A DNA stretch of 64,000 bases, from contig WPIO01000261.1 of NCBI GenBank assembly GCA_009760855.2, forward strand, positions 111,715 to 175,714. The letters are read 5' to 3'. Below are positions 24,080 to 35,969 of this stretch, piece by piece (the stretch's first letter is position 1; each line of letters starts with the position of its first letter). Below the pieces are notes generated by a model that saw only the letters and a list, made by a program, of their open reading frames with translations, was not told where the DNA came from and ran no database searches. Position numbers and translations under genes: made by a program. The DNA comes from Cristatella mucedo (taxonomy: Eukaryota; Bryozoa; Phylactolaemata; Cristatellidae).

Positions 24080-26600
24080 ATTCTTATTAATCCTATTATT
24101 AAATTAGTCCACTGTTTCATACGGGCAACAGCAGCAGGACAGCATGTGCACCAACTGATCCGTGCCAGTCAACAGTAGCAGCTGCTTGCACCATCCAGCC
24201 AATACCCCTAGTACGGCTGCCATTTCCTCAGCGCTAATGAAGAGTGTAACCACCATGGTGCCTATTGCAATGACGGAGAGAGAGGCAGTGAGTGCAAAGG
24301 GAGAAATAGCATACTGCAAGGGCAACTGATTGATACTGAGACATGTATAGAGACTAAAAGCAGAGACTGAAAGGGAGATGCAAGCCAGAGTCATAGAGGC
24401 AGATGCAAAGATACTGATAGATCGAAGCAGAGAAACACAAGACAGTGAGTCAGAACGAGAAAAATAAGACGGCCACACTGAAATTCAGATACCGAAAGAA
24501 AGAAAGACAGAGAGCAAAGAGTAACGGGAGAGGCTGAGAAAGGAAACAATTAAAAGAACAGGCACAGATATACAAGAAACACATAAAGCAGGACAGAATA
24601 AAGAAGGGAGAAGAGAAGAGGGTAAGAGAGCAACAACAGGTAGAGAAAAAGAAGAGGGGAAATACTCTTTGTTTTGGTGCTCCGTCACTCGACAGGATTG
24701 GACTTTTCTATGTTATTTAACATAAGAGCTAACCTGCAACTAGCCTTCAAGTATACTTCTAACTTATGAGATTCAATTCTGCTTGCACTGCTCTAAGGAA
24801 AGCCCAGTGTAACCACAGGATTTGACCCACCCTGATTTGTATCGCCCTTGTAAAGGTCAAACGAGGGTTCTTCAGAATCAAGAGATTATTTAGCTGCAGA
24901 AGAGCCCTGGCTGCCACCAAGCCTACTTTCAGTATGCAAATATGGACTTAACTTGCTATGCTACTATGAGCCTAAGACAAGGCAACCCAACACATCGAAT
25001 GACCCTGCAGCATCAACAACTCAGAGTAGCCAATCAGCCATCTATCTAGCCGGCTGTCAGGCTGGGTGATAGAGCTAAGATTGCTTTGAAGCAGCAGCCA
25101 AACTTAAGCTGTCACAATCATGGCCATCATTGCACACGGCCATTAACGTGCAGAGGGCAACGGCAGCAGCATGTTCAGGCAGAACTAAATGAAGGAGCTA
25201 GCTGGTGCATTTAGGCAGAAAGCAAACTGTCTGGGCATCGATCATGCATCATCTTCTTTCAAGAGCACAAATAGCAGCAGTAAAGGCCAAACAGACAATT
25301 ATGCTGCAGACACATCCGGACGGTCTTGAGTCACAAATCACATCCGGACGGTCTTGAGTCACAAATGACTATCAAATAAATATGTTTCCTGGTGTCTAGA
25401 CAAAAGAATATTAAAGCCACCCAGGTGTAGGCATCACAACGCATTTATTAACTCTAAAATCGACATATATTGATATCGGCTTAGCTATATTTTAAGATTT
25501 CTGCTGCAAGACATTACAAACACCAAGGTGACTGATGCCCTAGAGTCTGTTCCTCGGGTTTTGTAGGCAGCCAATAGGCAATTACATCAGCTCAGACTGA
25601 AGGGGCTTCTATTACAGGCTCCGAGTTTCAATGGACTGAATCGACTTACTGATTTAGGGAAATGACAATGAGAGCTACAGGGAGGAGTTACTCCTAATGA
25701 CATTTGTACCCAAGGCATCGTTTTCAAATTTTAAAAAGCTGTGAAACTGAACCCTCGTGTGGGTTTGCGCAACACAATGGAATCTCAAAGTGATCTAGTA
25801 TCATTAAAAAGACAGTAGAATATGTCTCTTCCTCATTGAGAGTTAACCGTCGACCCTCAAAACTAAAGTTTGCAATCGCACCAGGAGAGCTATCCTGCCA
25901 CCAACACTGCTCAGGTGTATTTTTCTGCTTTATGGAACACAAAATGAAAACTAATTTCTAAATGCACAATGACCAAAGTCTGTCCTCCATAGAGGTTAGT
26001 GCAGACAATTTTGCTTTGAGCATAGAAGTGTCAGGCAATCGCTTGTTTCCTTCTATAACAGCAAACCAGCCCTTTCGTCATTAACCAATTGCCCATGTGA
26101 ATATTCCTATTAGCCTTTGAAGGATGATAACCTTAATCCTATTTTGAATGCTCTCTCCATTCGAATGGCAGTGATGAGATTGAACCGAGAGGTTGAAGAT
26201 ATTGGCGTTAAGTGAAGGGAGGATACAGACAGAGAAAGTGGGTGGAACAAGGAGGATGGAAGCGTAGAGAAATTAAAACGTGAAGGAAAAGCGAGCTAGG
26301 GGAGATAGGATGGGTGGATACGAGGGAGCATGCGACAGAGGGAGGGGGCAGATGATGGGCATTTGAGTGGGGAGAAAGAAGTGCATTCACGGTAGGGTGC
26401 GGACGGGAAGAGAGGCAAGAGTGAGGCTGACGGAGGTGAGATAGGGAATCAGCTGTGCATTGGAGTCGACTTGCTCCTTTGGTTTAGGCTGCCGGGTCCA
26501 ATGCTGACACCAACGAAAACGTAAACTGCTGCGAAAATCCGCAGCGGCTCGAAATGAAGCTTCATGCAGCAGCTCTGAGCCGCTAGAGGAGAACTCGGAG
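24080..26600. other. ERR intron sequence, no gene seen
   Basis: Unique-looking intron sequence with purine-rich tracts at about 24470-24670 and 26195-26420. The frames on the pyrimidine strand are low-complexity artefacts. Confidence 0.55.
25311..25366 (+). repeat. Perfect 28-base tandem duplication
   Basis: Two identical copies of a unit that begins CACATCCGGACGGTCTTGAG lie head to tail (25311-25338 and 25339-25366). Confidence 0.9.
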
Positions 26601-26606
26601 AGCAGC

Positions 26607-26735
26607 CGGCCGAGCTGGTTTGGTGCTCTCGCCCCGGCCAAGGTCTGGCTGAGGTCGTAAGCTCGAGCCTGGGGGCATATGTGAAGCACTTGAATAGAGA
26701 TTAAGTTCTCTAGGGGCGGCATGCAAACGAGTTAT
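26607..26735 (+). mobile_element. tRNA-derived SINE (first type), A-box deletion
   Basis: It starts GGCCGAGCTGGTTTGGTGCT but lacks the AGCGGTTAAGG part. The B region (AAGCTCGAGCCTGG) and the tail (GCACTTGAATAGAGATTAAG) are present. It lies in an ERR intron. Confidence 0.78.
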
Positions 26736-27198
26736 ATTTATTCGTGACAAAAACTGGCATTGAGACTCATGTAGGTTAATATTAACAGGTTAAGTGAAAG
26801 TTAAGAGAACAAAAGCAGACAAGACCTGGCATTTAATACCATACTTACCCTGATGCCAGCATTAACTGGGCAGTCAGCTATACCAAAAGTGACAGTTGGG
26901 CAACGTAATGGCATCTCGATCAATAAAGAAAAAATCACCAGATCAAGTCGCACAGGGTAGTTAATTCGCATCCATGCCGATCGATAATAAGGCTATACAA
27001 TCAGAACAAGTTTCACGGACACGTACTTTCGCTAGCATGTTCACTGATGCCCAGTTGTAAGTCCAGACTGGCTCATTAACCAGAAAGGTTTTCTTACCAA
27101 ACAGACCAAGAGGTGCAGAGCCGTTTACTATATGTTCCCCACCAGTTACATAAACATGTGTGCTTCGGATAGCTGAGTTCGAGACAGCAGCTAATTAC

Positions 27199-27369
27199 CT
27201 GGCACAAGCCGCGCCCACCATATTGTCTGTAGCAGCTCACTGTCAGCAATGTCAGCGAGCAAAAGCTCACACTTGACCAGGCCTGTTGCACTGTCGGTGT
27301 AGTCTGCCAGTGATACTGTCACCGGAGGTGGTTCGGCCTTCAGAAGCTGCTGTAAAATTCTTTCGTCGG
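27199..27369 (-). CDS. ERR: ERR-type nuclear receptor, ligand-binding domain exon (helices 1-3)
   Basis: The 171-base exon opens after the acceptor ACTGTAG and encodes the start of the ligand-binding domain. LLKAEPPP corresponds to the helix 1 segment LLVAEP of ERRs. CELLLADIADSELLQTIWWAR corresponds to helix 3 (family form [22 protein letters not shown]) and runs into LVPG at the donor GTAATT. The helix 3 lysine that forms one half of the coactivator charge clamp reads arginine here. Both ends are phase 1. The hinge exon lies 6.2 kb upstream and the next ligand-binding exon 7.8 kb downstream. Confidence 0.9.
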
Positions 27370-27719
27370 CTACAGTGAAATATTGCAAGGCTGGTCTGGT
27401 CCTCGGCAGCTAGGATGGCCACACTCTGACCATCATCTGTCATCTGTGATCAGAGCATGGCTTGGCAACTGCAGCCAGACTGGTGGTGCACTGAAGCTAT
27501 TGGTTTTAGAGGATTGCAGCCAAGGTCAGTGAGTGCCACAAAAGAGGCCAAAATTTCAGCGGCAGCATAGTCACAGCTTTGTTTGTTCATACAGCCTTGT
27601 CAGGATCAGCTAAAGGCACAGTGCCCATAGCAGGCTGTTCAACATGGTCGCTGCAGCATTTATATTTAAGTCAAATAAACGCATTTATAGATATTTTATG
27701 CTTAAGAATTTCTCTTTAA

Positions 27720-27900
27720 TCCCTAAATACTAAAACCTTGAACCTAAACTCTTAACCCAAAATTAAAAACCCGTCAAATAGTAAATATTAACCATAAACT
27801 CAAGAAAAACTCTGCCATATACCGCAGACCCAAATACAAACAAACCCTAAACACTAAACCCAAAATCCTAAATCCAATGCAACCCTAAGCTAACAAGTTC
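27720..27900. repeat. Degenerate telomere-like repeat tract
   Basis: A C/T/A-rich stretch with many CCTAAA, CCCTAAAC and CTAAACCC variants (for example ACAAACCCTAAACACTAAAC). Spacing is irregular. It resembles an interstitial, decayed (CCCTAAA)n-type array in an ERR intron. Confidence 0.4.
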
Positions 27901-27904
27901 GCTA

Positions 27905-29825
27905 TGAAATGTTAGCTAAGGTAAACACAAACATTAGCATGTGACCATGTTGAACAGCCTTTCAACAGCATACAATGAGTACTGCTTACATAGCAGAACC
28001 AGACGTGGCTGCATAAACAAACGACACTGTATTAGCCGACAGTCACCATCAAGAATGCCACACAAGAATCTTCCAATTCAGCAGCAGCATAGTCATCATC
28101 AAGAGTATTTTGTGGATAGGCCAATCATGATCAGCAGCAAGCAACCGAGTGACAACCAGCCGGCTATGACAAAAGACCTTGTGCAATGTTCATCAGTTAT
28201 AAACCCATACAAGGCACGGATCTTCCAGTTGCCACTGACACTTGCTTTGCAATGAAGCTTGCTTCGTTTCGGAGCCGATTAAGCATTCCCCACCAATGCT
28301 TAGTGCACTTTACGAAGGCTGTGCCTGTATGCTCTAAAGTTATTCTAAAAAATACTAATCTACAAGTATTGTAATGGGCAGCACTGATTTGTTTTAAATC
28401 AGGTGTGATCTTCGAGTGATCTTCACTCATCTGCATCCTCTGCATTCCACAGCACAGCCTACCGAATCGACTAAGAAATATGCAGCAGGACAGCGGGCAG
28501 CAGGACGGCGTATACTGTGGTTCTTTGTCATATAACTTATCTGCCACGACTCATCACTGCCATCACTACCACTTTTTCATTATCAATAAATGCAAAACCT
28601 AATTGCGCATAGTTCTATTCATCAGCAACTAAAGATAAGCATTCCCAGCTGATTACTTGGTGAGCAAAGATGGTGACATCCTCAAGGTCGGCCTGGGTAA
28701 GCCCTGGCAATGCTGATAGATAACCCCAGCTTCTCTTTCAGTTTCTCATCTCCATCATAAAAGGTAATATGCACTTAGTGTAACTCATTTGCTATGCTAC
28801 TCTGACAGCTGGTGACACACTTGTCTTAGTTGCATTAGGCCGTGTCTATTCTCGTCCTACACAGGCTCCAGAACAACGTAAGTGATATAGCCAACCGGTT
28901 CCGGCAATTGGCTGCTGCCACAGGGACAGTGTGTGCTTTCATCGGCAGCCAACCACACATCTACCATCAGTAAGTCATTCTTGCAGCCTTCTTCCTGCAG
29001 CTTTCTATCTAGTCGTCTTTATTCGGGATAAACCTGACAAAGTAGGTGAGCAACACAAATTGTGCTTGAAGTAATATGAATGCAGACGGTAGATAGTTGG
29101 TTATGGAGATTGAAACCTGGAAGGCTGAATGCTTGTATATGCAGAGCCCGAGTTTCAATTTTTGTATGCTGCCACCTTTGGCTGGGTGTATTCCAAAAAG
29201 GCCCACGGGCACTCACAGGGCTGAGCTACCACCTCTGTAATGTTCTATGCGACTGATTACATCTAACAGAGTAGAAAGTTTGAGTTTATTGACATTCAAT
29301 TAATGACGTAGTCCTCCACAGCTCTGGCAATAAAAAGTGCCTACCCTTTGAAGGCTTGAAGGATATTTGAAAGGGAACTAAGCTGAATAGCTGTTTTTTC
29401 TAACGTCTACTGCTCCTAGCAGAAATTTTAAATAAGATATTCCGACTGAAGCTCCAATGCTCATTATATATATTAAATATGTAACAGAAAAGAATTATAA
29501 AAACTTCTTTTGAATGTCGTAGTGATTTTTGATGATTTTGTCAAATTGGCTGAAAACTAAAATTAAAGTGCCACTTTGCTAACATTAAGTAAGATGTTAG
29601 TTATATTTTTCTTGTGGCATAAAACAATATTCATTTTCTGTTCAAGCCATATCAGTTTAGGAATACGACGAATGACGAATGAATCTAATTACAGAAGACT
29701 TATAAGGTCAATGTGGACAATGCGATAAAATCAGCAAATATTTTGGAAACTCCCCTAAACGTTTAAGAATCATCTGAAAATACATGGAATATATTTTGAA
29801 AACCTGCTGGTCGATTTACATCTGA
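27905..29825. other. ERR intron sequence, no gene seen
   Basis: No repeat family or coding signal recognised. Confidence 0.5.
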
Positions 29826-29829
29826 GGAA

Positions 29830-31240
29830 GAGCGTGTGAACACTATGTCGACTAGAGCTATCACTAGAAGCAAGCACACACGGACATCAATCACATGGTA
29901 CGGATTCAAACTTCCAGCAAACGAGAGTGAGGTGATGAAGATTAAACAGAAGCAAAACGATTGCCGACATCAAGGAAAAACTTGATACAGTTTAGCATGA
30001 CTGGATGAATGCACCCCGTAGGAGGACGTTGATTCTTTTGTCAAAATTATTAATAGCAGCGTTAAAACTAAAAAAATGAAAAGGGTCTTGTTTGCATACT
30101 TGGCTCCTGCACTGCTCTCGATAGTCGAATAAATAGTCGAATAAATGAAACAGCCTTTAAGCGTTCTTGCAATAACTATTTAGAGGGATTTGGTGGAATC
30201 TACTCAGGACGACACTGCAGAAACTAAGAAATTCATTAGCCACCCCGACGTCATCAGAGAGTTCTGCTTAAACATGATCTGCGCCTTGGAGTATGTGAAA
30301 CATTTTACAAGAATACTGTTGATAGACGATTTAAATGAGGTGACGAAATTGATGAAATGAACAATTTTGAAGCAGGTGCGGACTTGTGATCAGCGAGGAT
30401 ATATTAGAAGTAGGGGTTGATTACCATAATCTGCTCGCAAAATCCCGAAAGCTTGTGGAATTTATCGAAAATGAACTCCAAAATAATGACTTTAAATCCA
30501 AAGTTAAAGCTAAGTTAGGACGCTAGATTGAACCGCAACTGGATGTAAAGACACACTGAAACTCCATCCCAACAATGTTAGAGCCGTTATTAAAGACAGA
30601 AGTCGCAATCCCAAGACACTCATCGAATTCAAAGCAATGGAAATGATTGAGGCATTGGATTTGACGCTCAAAACGTTTCTGAAGATGCGATGTTGATGAG
30701 TGCTGACAACATTTTAGAATTCATGCTCAACACGCTCTCTAACCTGAATATTGACATCAGTAAAAAGCTAATGTAAAAATTGAATCGTTGCGTTTAAGAT
30801 TGATTGAACAAAGATGTCATTTTCAACCAGCTCTCTCACCTGAATAATGGCATTAGTAGCAAGCTCGCGTAAAATTTTAATCGTTGCGCTCAAGAGTGAT
30901 CGAACAAGGAAGGATTCGCGAACCTCTAGTGCAGTCTCAAAGATCCATCTGTCGCCCCCTAAAAAACTTTGCTAAATTTTGCAGGAAATCTTGCCTCGTC
31001 TATTTGGAGTCAACCATCTAGAATGTGAGGTCGATCCGTCGTCAAATGATGTTAAACCTGCGTACTAGTCCCTTTAAAATGAATTGAATTGTTGCATCAA
31101 AGGCTCCAGGCCGAATTCACGCTCTTAATTAACTCAGGACAAGGCACTGAAAATCTCCAAAAATTGTATAGCCAAACTATAGACATTAAACCTATATTAA
31201 GAGACTTATCGCTTCTCATTGTCAATTGTAGTGCTTGTAT
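29830..31240 (+). pseudogene. Decayed, unidentified protein-coding relic in an ERR intron
   Basis: Plus-strand segments with convincing protein texture follow one another in changing frames. At 29845 on: MSTRAITRSKHTRTSITWYG. About 30187-30360: ESTQDDTAETKKFISHPDV and FCLNMICALEYVKHFTR. About 30390-30525: VGVDYHNLLAKSRKLVEF. About 30556-30690: LKLHPNNVRAVIKDRSRNP. There are at least five frameshifts and several stops. The region is AT-rich like the viral block, but no motif links the two. It could be an old viral or retroelement structural gene. Confidence 0.4.
30733..30911 (+). repeat. Diverged tandem duplication inside the intronic relic
   Basis: The segments at 30733-30814 and 30830-30911 align well (both start GCTCTCT, then ACCTGAATA, and end GAACAA). 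They have a period of 97 bases. They encode similar helices in shifted registers. Confidence 0.6.
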
Positions 31241-31264
31241 TTTTGAAGAAAATTGATTTTGATC

Positions 31265-31265
<1 letters not shown>

Positions 31266-31294
<29 letters not shown>
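31266..31294 (+). repeat. TA microsatellite
   Basis: (TA)n of about 28 bases at the end of the intronic relic. Confidence 0.9.
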
Positions 31295-31299
<5 letters not shown>

Positions 31300-31300
<1 letters not shown>

Positions 31301-33600
31301 CTGTGTTCATCACAAAATAAGCTCTTAATTTTAAAATTAGTAACGAAATTGTAAAAAACCGATAAAAGCAGCTGTCAACAGCATTCATTACATTGAAAAC
31401 AGTAAACAGCTGTTTTTAAATAAAGGACTGTTTTAAATAAGCCTTACCTACCAAGAACCAATGGTGTAAGGGCCAGTTTTCAAAAGTAAATGCGATGGCC
31501 ATGTGACCGGGTACGTTGGCTCGTTGTAGCTGGGTCGAGTGCGGTTCTACCATGTAATAAGTTGAGCTCGTTTAGCAAACGCCTGGATACAGCTATCCTT
31601 AAATCTAGAGCTGTAGGATAAGTCGAAGAAAATTAATGACATTTGCTATGCACTGCTAGATGTTATTTCCTGCTAACCTAGCAGATTTTTACATACAAGT
31701 AAGTCCGTAAGTATTTTTCCAAAATTGTGCATTCATCTAACCAAGTTGTAATAGTCCAGAGCCTGGTGGCATCAGTCTCGGCATGACCGGCGTACTTCTT
31801 TCCTGCAGGCTCTGGAACCACGAGCAAACCATGGTACTTAGTTTCCATTTCTCAATCGGATGTGCTGAAGGCATAGCCCAGGAAATGGTTTACAAATTAA
31901 AAAAACGGTCCACTACGAGCATTCTTTGTTTCATCGCCACAGTCTGATTTTGTAGAGTCGCTTCAAGTCGCCAGTGCATTCGGTACCTTCTCGTACTTGC
32001 CGATACTTCAGGTACTTTTCCTGGTATTCCAGGCAGTGTTGGTGTATGAGTAGTATCGGTGCACACATTTCTTTTGGAATCGTAGAAGTGGCTTATGATT
32101 GCCAACAATCAGGTGGCTTCTCACTGGCAGCAGCTGAGTCTGCGTGTCGCCAGCTACTCGTATTTCAATACGGATTATTCTTGGGTCCAAGCCAAACCAC
32201 ACAGAGCCGTTCCAGTGGCAACGACGCATAGCATACAAGCAGCTTTCCGGTCTTCAGCAACTGCCATGTTATCTCTTTACTTAGTCTGGTTACCAGAACT
32301 CATTACTGTAAGCTGGTGTACATTGTGGACAGCAGCAACAAGCTATACAACTCAGTATTGCTCATATCTTCTGATCTGATGACATTTCAGCATTTAAAGT
32401 ATTTTGCCCAACGAGTCGCCTAAGTTTCTGATAAATTCCATAGCTTGGCTAATACTCCCGCGATAAACATAAACTGGAATGAAAAATACGCTGGGATCAT
32501 ACCTCCTATTTGGTGAGCTTCGTGTACATTTAGTAAGTATTTACTATAAGCGTTCACAGGCTATCTGGAATTTAATATTCTGAATCATGCATAATCTAAT
32601 CAAACCCACCGAATTTATTTTTCTTAGGCAAGAAAATGTATAGGTAAGTGTCCTGCATCTCATGAGCGCTTTTTAATTTAATGTGTAAATACTTCGGAAT
32701 ACGCCGATTTTTACAGATTCCTGATTCTTGGAACGTTTAGCAGCAGCTCGTAATAATGATAATAATAATATTAATGCACTTGATAAAGCGCCCTCAGAGA
32801 ACTTAACCTCTTTCTAGGCGCTTTACATTTACTGCAAAGTGAAATGCAATTGAATGGAAAGTAAAATCATGCCCGAAAAACAAACACAGAGTATTGAGCT
32901 TTCTGCTCCGACTGACCGTTAGAGCTCAAAGCTGGTAACCTGGTTGGTGTGGCCACTCTTTAGCTTGTTATGTAGGGGTAAGAAATCCAACAAGGTTAAA
33001 GAAGTGAAATAGGCAGACACACGCAGAAATCCGTCATAATGACCTCTCATCTCCAAAGACATCGGATGGTCAAAATCGAAGCCATTGATTTTTACATCCA
33101 CAGATAGTTCTTGCGGACATTGGTACTCGTACCAAGTTTTGACGGGATGGATACCTAAGTTCTAGTGATGAGATATGATTATTTAATAGGCTGCGGGGGA
33201 GATGAATCCTATATTGTGTGGAGACGACTATCTAAAGTCGTTTTACTTGCCCGTAGCTTTATTCCCTTCCCCCGCTCATCGCAGCATTTACCCCTTTGTC
33301 GTTATTCTTGTATAGGCTTATTTGTAGCTAAACTTGCATTTAATTACTGACTAGTCAACACTTCTTTTCCTGCATATATACTTTTTTCCAGCATATATAA
33401 TTGTCTGGCTGAGATACAGTTCTCTCGGAGCACTTTACATATGTCATTAATATAGCTATAAACTTAACAGGTTTCCTAGTTAATTTTCATCAGCAAAACT
33501 GCGAAATGTAAAACCACCATCTCTCCACTCTGCTCCCCCTAAAAAGTGTCTCTTCGCATGCCCCTTCACAAATGCGCATCCTATAATGTTTAATGCGTAT
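31300..33600. other. ERR intron sequence, no gene apart from the LINE tail
   Basis: Unique-looking sequence on both sides of the LINE tail at 32.75 kb. Confidence 0.5.
32750..32885 (-). mobile_element. LINE 3' tail
   Basis: An AATAATAAT repeat, then GCACTTGATAAAGCGCCCTC and AGGCGCTTTACATTTACTGC, continuing into the UTR segment with AAAATCATGCCCGAAAAACA. It is well preserved and lies in an ERR intron. Confidence 0.85.
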
Positions 33601-33614
33601 ACAAGTGGACTGAC

Positions 33615-33809
33615 CTGGAAGTAAGTAGCTTGCCGAAACGCTGGCAGTGGCAGCAACAGCTGAAGCTGTGATTATGGCTTCGTCGAAGCTTGAGCTACGA
33701 CGGCTACCAGAGATTGACCCGGCGAATCTAGTCGATAGCGATAGCATGCCGTTGCTGCCGACACTCATGTATCTCTGCCTGCCACCTTTCGTCCTGTCAG
33801 GTCTTACAC
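33615..33809 (-). CDS. ERR: ERR-type nuclear receptor, carboxy-terminal extension and hinge exon
   Basis: After the acceptor GTTTTAG, the exon completes a split glycine and continues VRPDRTKGGRQRYMSV. This matches the T/A-box that follows the DNA-binding domain in ERRs (family form GVRLDRVRGGRQKYKR) and is the strongest single argument for ERR among nuclear receptors. The remaining roughly 48 residues are a serine- and alanine-rich hinge with no recognised domain. The exon ends at the donor GTCAGT (33609-33614), again in phase 1. Its length, 195 bases, is divisible by three, so it is a symmetric exon. It sits 5.9 kb from the second-finger exon. Confidence 0.92.
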
Positions 33810-34494
33810 CTAAAACAAACAATCCTAGTCGAGCTACTGGACTACTAAGGATGACGATGCTCCTGGCTTTGCGATTCTGCCAGTCAATTTACATTCAATT
33901 TCCCGATACCGCGTGAAATCTCAGATACTTTTAGAAAGAAAGCTGGCATTTTCGATAAACTGATGCTTTGTTAATCAGAAACCTCATTGGTATATTTAAC
34001 TAGAATGGTTATTGTAGTTTCGGCGATTGTTGACGAGGCACTGGAAACAATTAAAATACGGAAACGTTGGCTCTAAAAAAAAACATGTATCACTCCTCTC
34101 TTTCATCCCCTCCCTCTTCTCCCTCACATCTCTCATCCCTCTCATCTCCCTTGAGGCTCTCCTCACCCAGTCCCTCTGCATCCCTTACCTTCTCTCCTCC
34201 AACACTCCCTAACCTTCTCAACCCCTCTCATATCCTCTACTTATGCCTATGGCCATCTCCCTCATTCCTCTCACTTCCTCGCATCATTTACTTGGAAAAT
34301 CATATTACCATTGATACACGTCAAATTACGACCATTTGACTACGTTAATACCGTCCTTTGTGACAACGTTAATGTGCTTATTATCAAATGACATACGGGC
34401 AGATTACACAAGTATGATTATATTCTGATCGCCCTTACCCCCTCCTCTTTTTTTATCAACCACCAGGTACGCAACAGCTGATTTAAAAGCTTCC

Positions 34495-34625
34495 TTTGGA
34501 CAGCAATAGAAGAGCCTTTACGGCTATCGCCACCACTTGCAGCGGCACTAAAGGATCGCCCACCGCAGGATTCGAACGCACGATCTCGGGACTGTGGTCG
34601 CGATAAGCAACCTAGTGTGCCACCA
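34495..34625 (-). mobile_element. tRNA-derived SINE (second type)
   Basis: Reverse-complemented: CACACTAGGTTGCTTATCGC, a perfect B box GTTCGAATCC, then GCGGTGGGCGATCCTTTAGT and GGCGATAGCCGTAAAGGCTC. It shares its whole length with the copy in the viral block. Confidence 0.75.
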
Positions 34626-34879
34626 ATACTTAGTTTGGCCCAGGGTCCAAAGTGAGGGGTAAGGGTCTCACACTTCAAGACTCGTTGGTTTGCGAATTGA
34701 CGTTTTAGGTTGTGGGTTTGAGACCTTTATTGGAGAACCCTGTGTTAACCACTTTGTAATCTTTCTGCATTGCCATTCACTCGCAGCATCATTATGTACT
34801 TACAGCACTCGTTTGACCACAACGTGGTCACATGAGCCTTTAATGAAAAGGCAGCAGTCAGCATCTGATTCTAATATAC

Positions 34880-35965
34880 AAAATAATAATAATAATGTAC
34901 TTGATAAAGCACCCTCAGAGAACTTAATCTCTTTCTGGGCGCTATACATTTGCTGCAAAGGGAAATGCAATTGAATGATAAGTAAAATCATGCTTGAAAA
35001 ACAAACGAAATGAATAACATGGTTAGGGGTGACATGCACAGGGTCAGCATGCAAATGTGGTTAGTGGCAGCATGCACAGTGTCAGCAAGCATAAGCACGT
35101 GGAGGACGAATCACAGGGACCCACTAAATGCTGTCCTAAATAGGTGTTTTTAAGTTCTTTTTAAATGTGGTCAGGTCAAGGGATGTTCTAACGCAGGTCA
35201 GGAGGGAGTTCCAGGCTTTGGGAGCATACGAACTAAATGCACGGTCTCCAAAGGATTTTAGGTTTGTACGAGGTATTTGTAGACTGTTGGATTCCGAAAA
35301 GCGGGTGGTACAATGATGGGGGAGTATGTCGGAGAGATAGGCTGGAGCCATAGAATGAAGGGACCTAAAAGCGAGCGACAAAACCTTGAAGTCAATCCGT
35401 TGCTTGACTGGTAGCCAGTGCAGGTCGGCGAGAAGTGGAGTAATGTGGTGATGCTCACGACAGACAAGCCTAGCTGCAGAGTTTTGCACCAGCTGCAATC
35501 GCCTGATCGCACATGCTGGTGGGCCAGTAAGCAGTGAATTGCAGAAGTCGAGACGAGATGTCACGAATGCATGGACCAGCTTAGACGTGGTATCCTTATC
35601 TAAACAAGCCCGAATTTTAGCAATGTTATGAAGCTGAAAATAGGCAGATTTGACTGTGGAGCTGATATGGTCGTCTAACGAGAGGTCGCTTTGGAATATG
35701 ACACCTAGATTTCGAGCTGATTCAACAGGAGATATGCTGGCAGAGCCAATTTTGAGAGACAGCCTTTCCAATCTCTGAATCACACTGGCTTTGCCCATAA
35801 CTAGTAAGTTAGTTTTGTCATCGTTTAGTTTTAGAAAATGTGCTGCCATCCATGTGTGGATGTCATCAATGCATGCAGCAAGTGAGTTTAGAGAATTTGA
35901 GGTGCTCGAAGGCTGGGAGGGATCAAAGCAAAGGTACAAAACGTACAGTTGTTTGATGCAGATTA
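34880..35965 (-). mobile_element. LINE (CR1/L2 type), reverse transcriptase C-terminal half
   Basis: The longest open LINE piece, about 280 codons. It contains LYLCFDPSQ, FLKLNDDKTNLLVMG, ARNLGVIFQSDLSLDDH, HAFVTSRLDFCNSLL, HWLPVKQRIDFKVL and SFGDRAFSSYAPKAWNSL, the hallmarks of the C-terminal reverse transcriptase region of the CR1/L2/Rex group. The catalytic YADD has just been lost: the 5' truncation falls at about 35960. The 3' UTR and the TAA-repeat tail at about 34880 are complete. This copy is the best-preserved reference for the family in this window and lies in an ERR intron. Confidence 0.9.
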
Positions 35966-35969
35966 TGCC

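Noticed and set aside
24104-24688. Hydrophobic minus-strand frames
   Set aside because: They come from a purine-rich tract; no membrane-protein family recognised.
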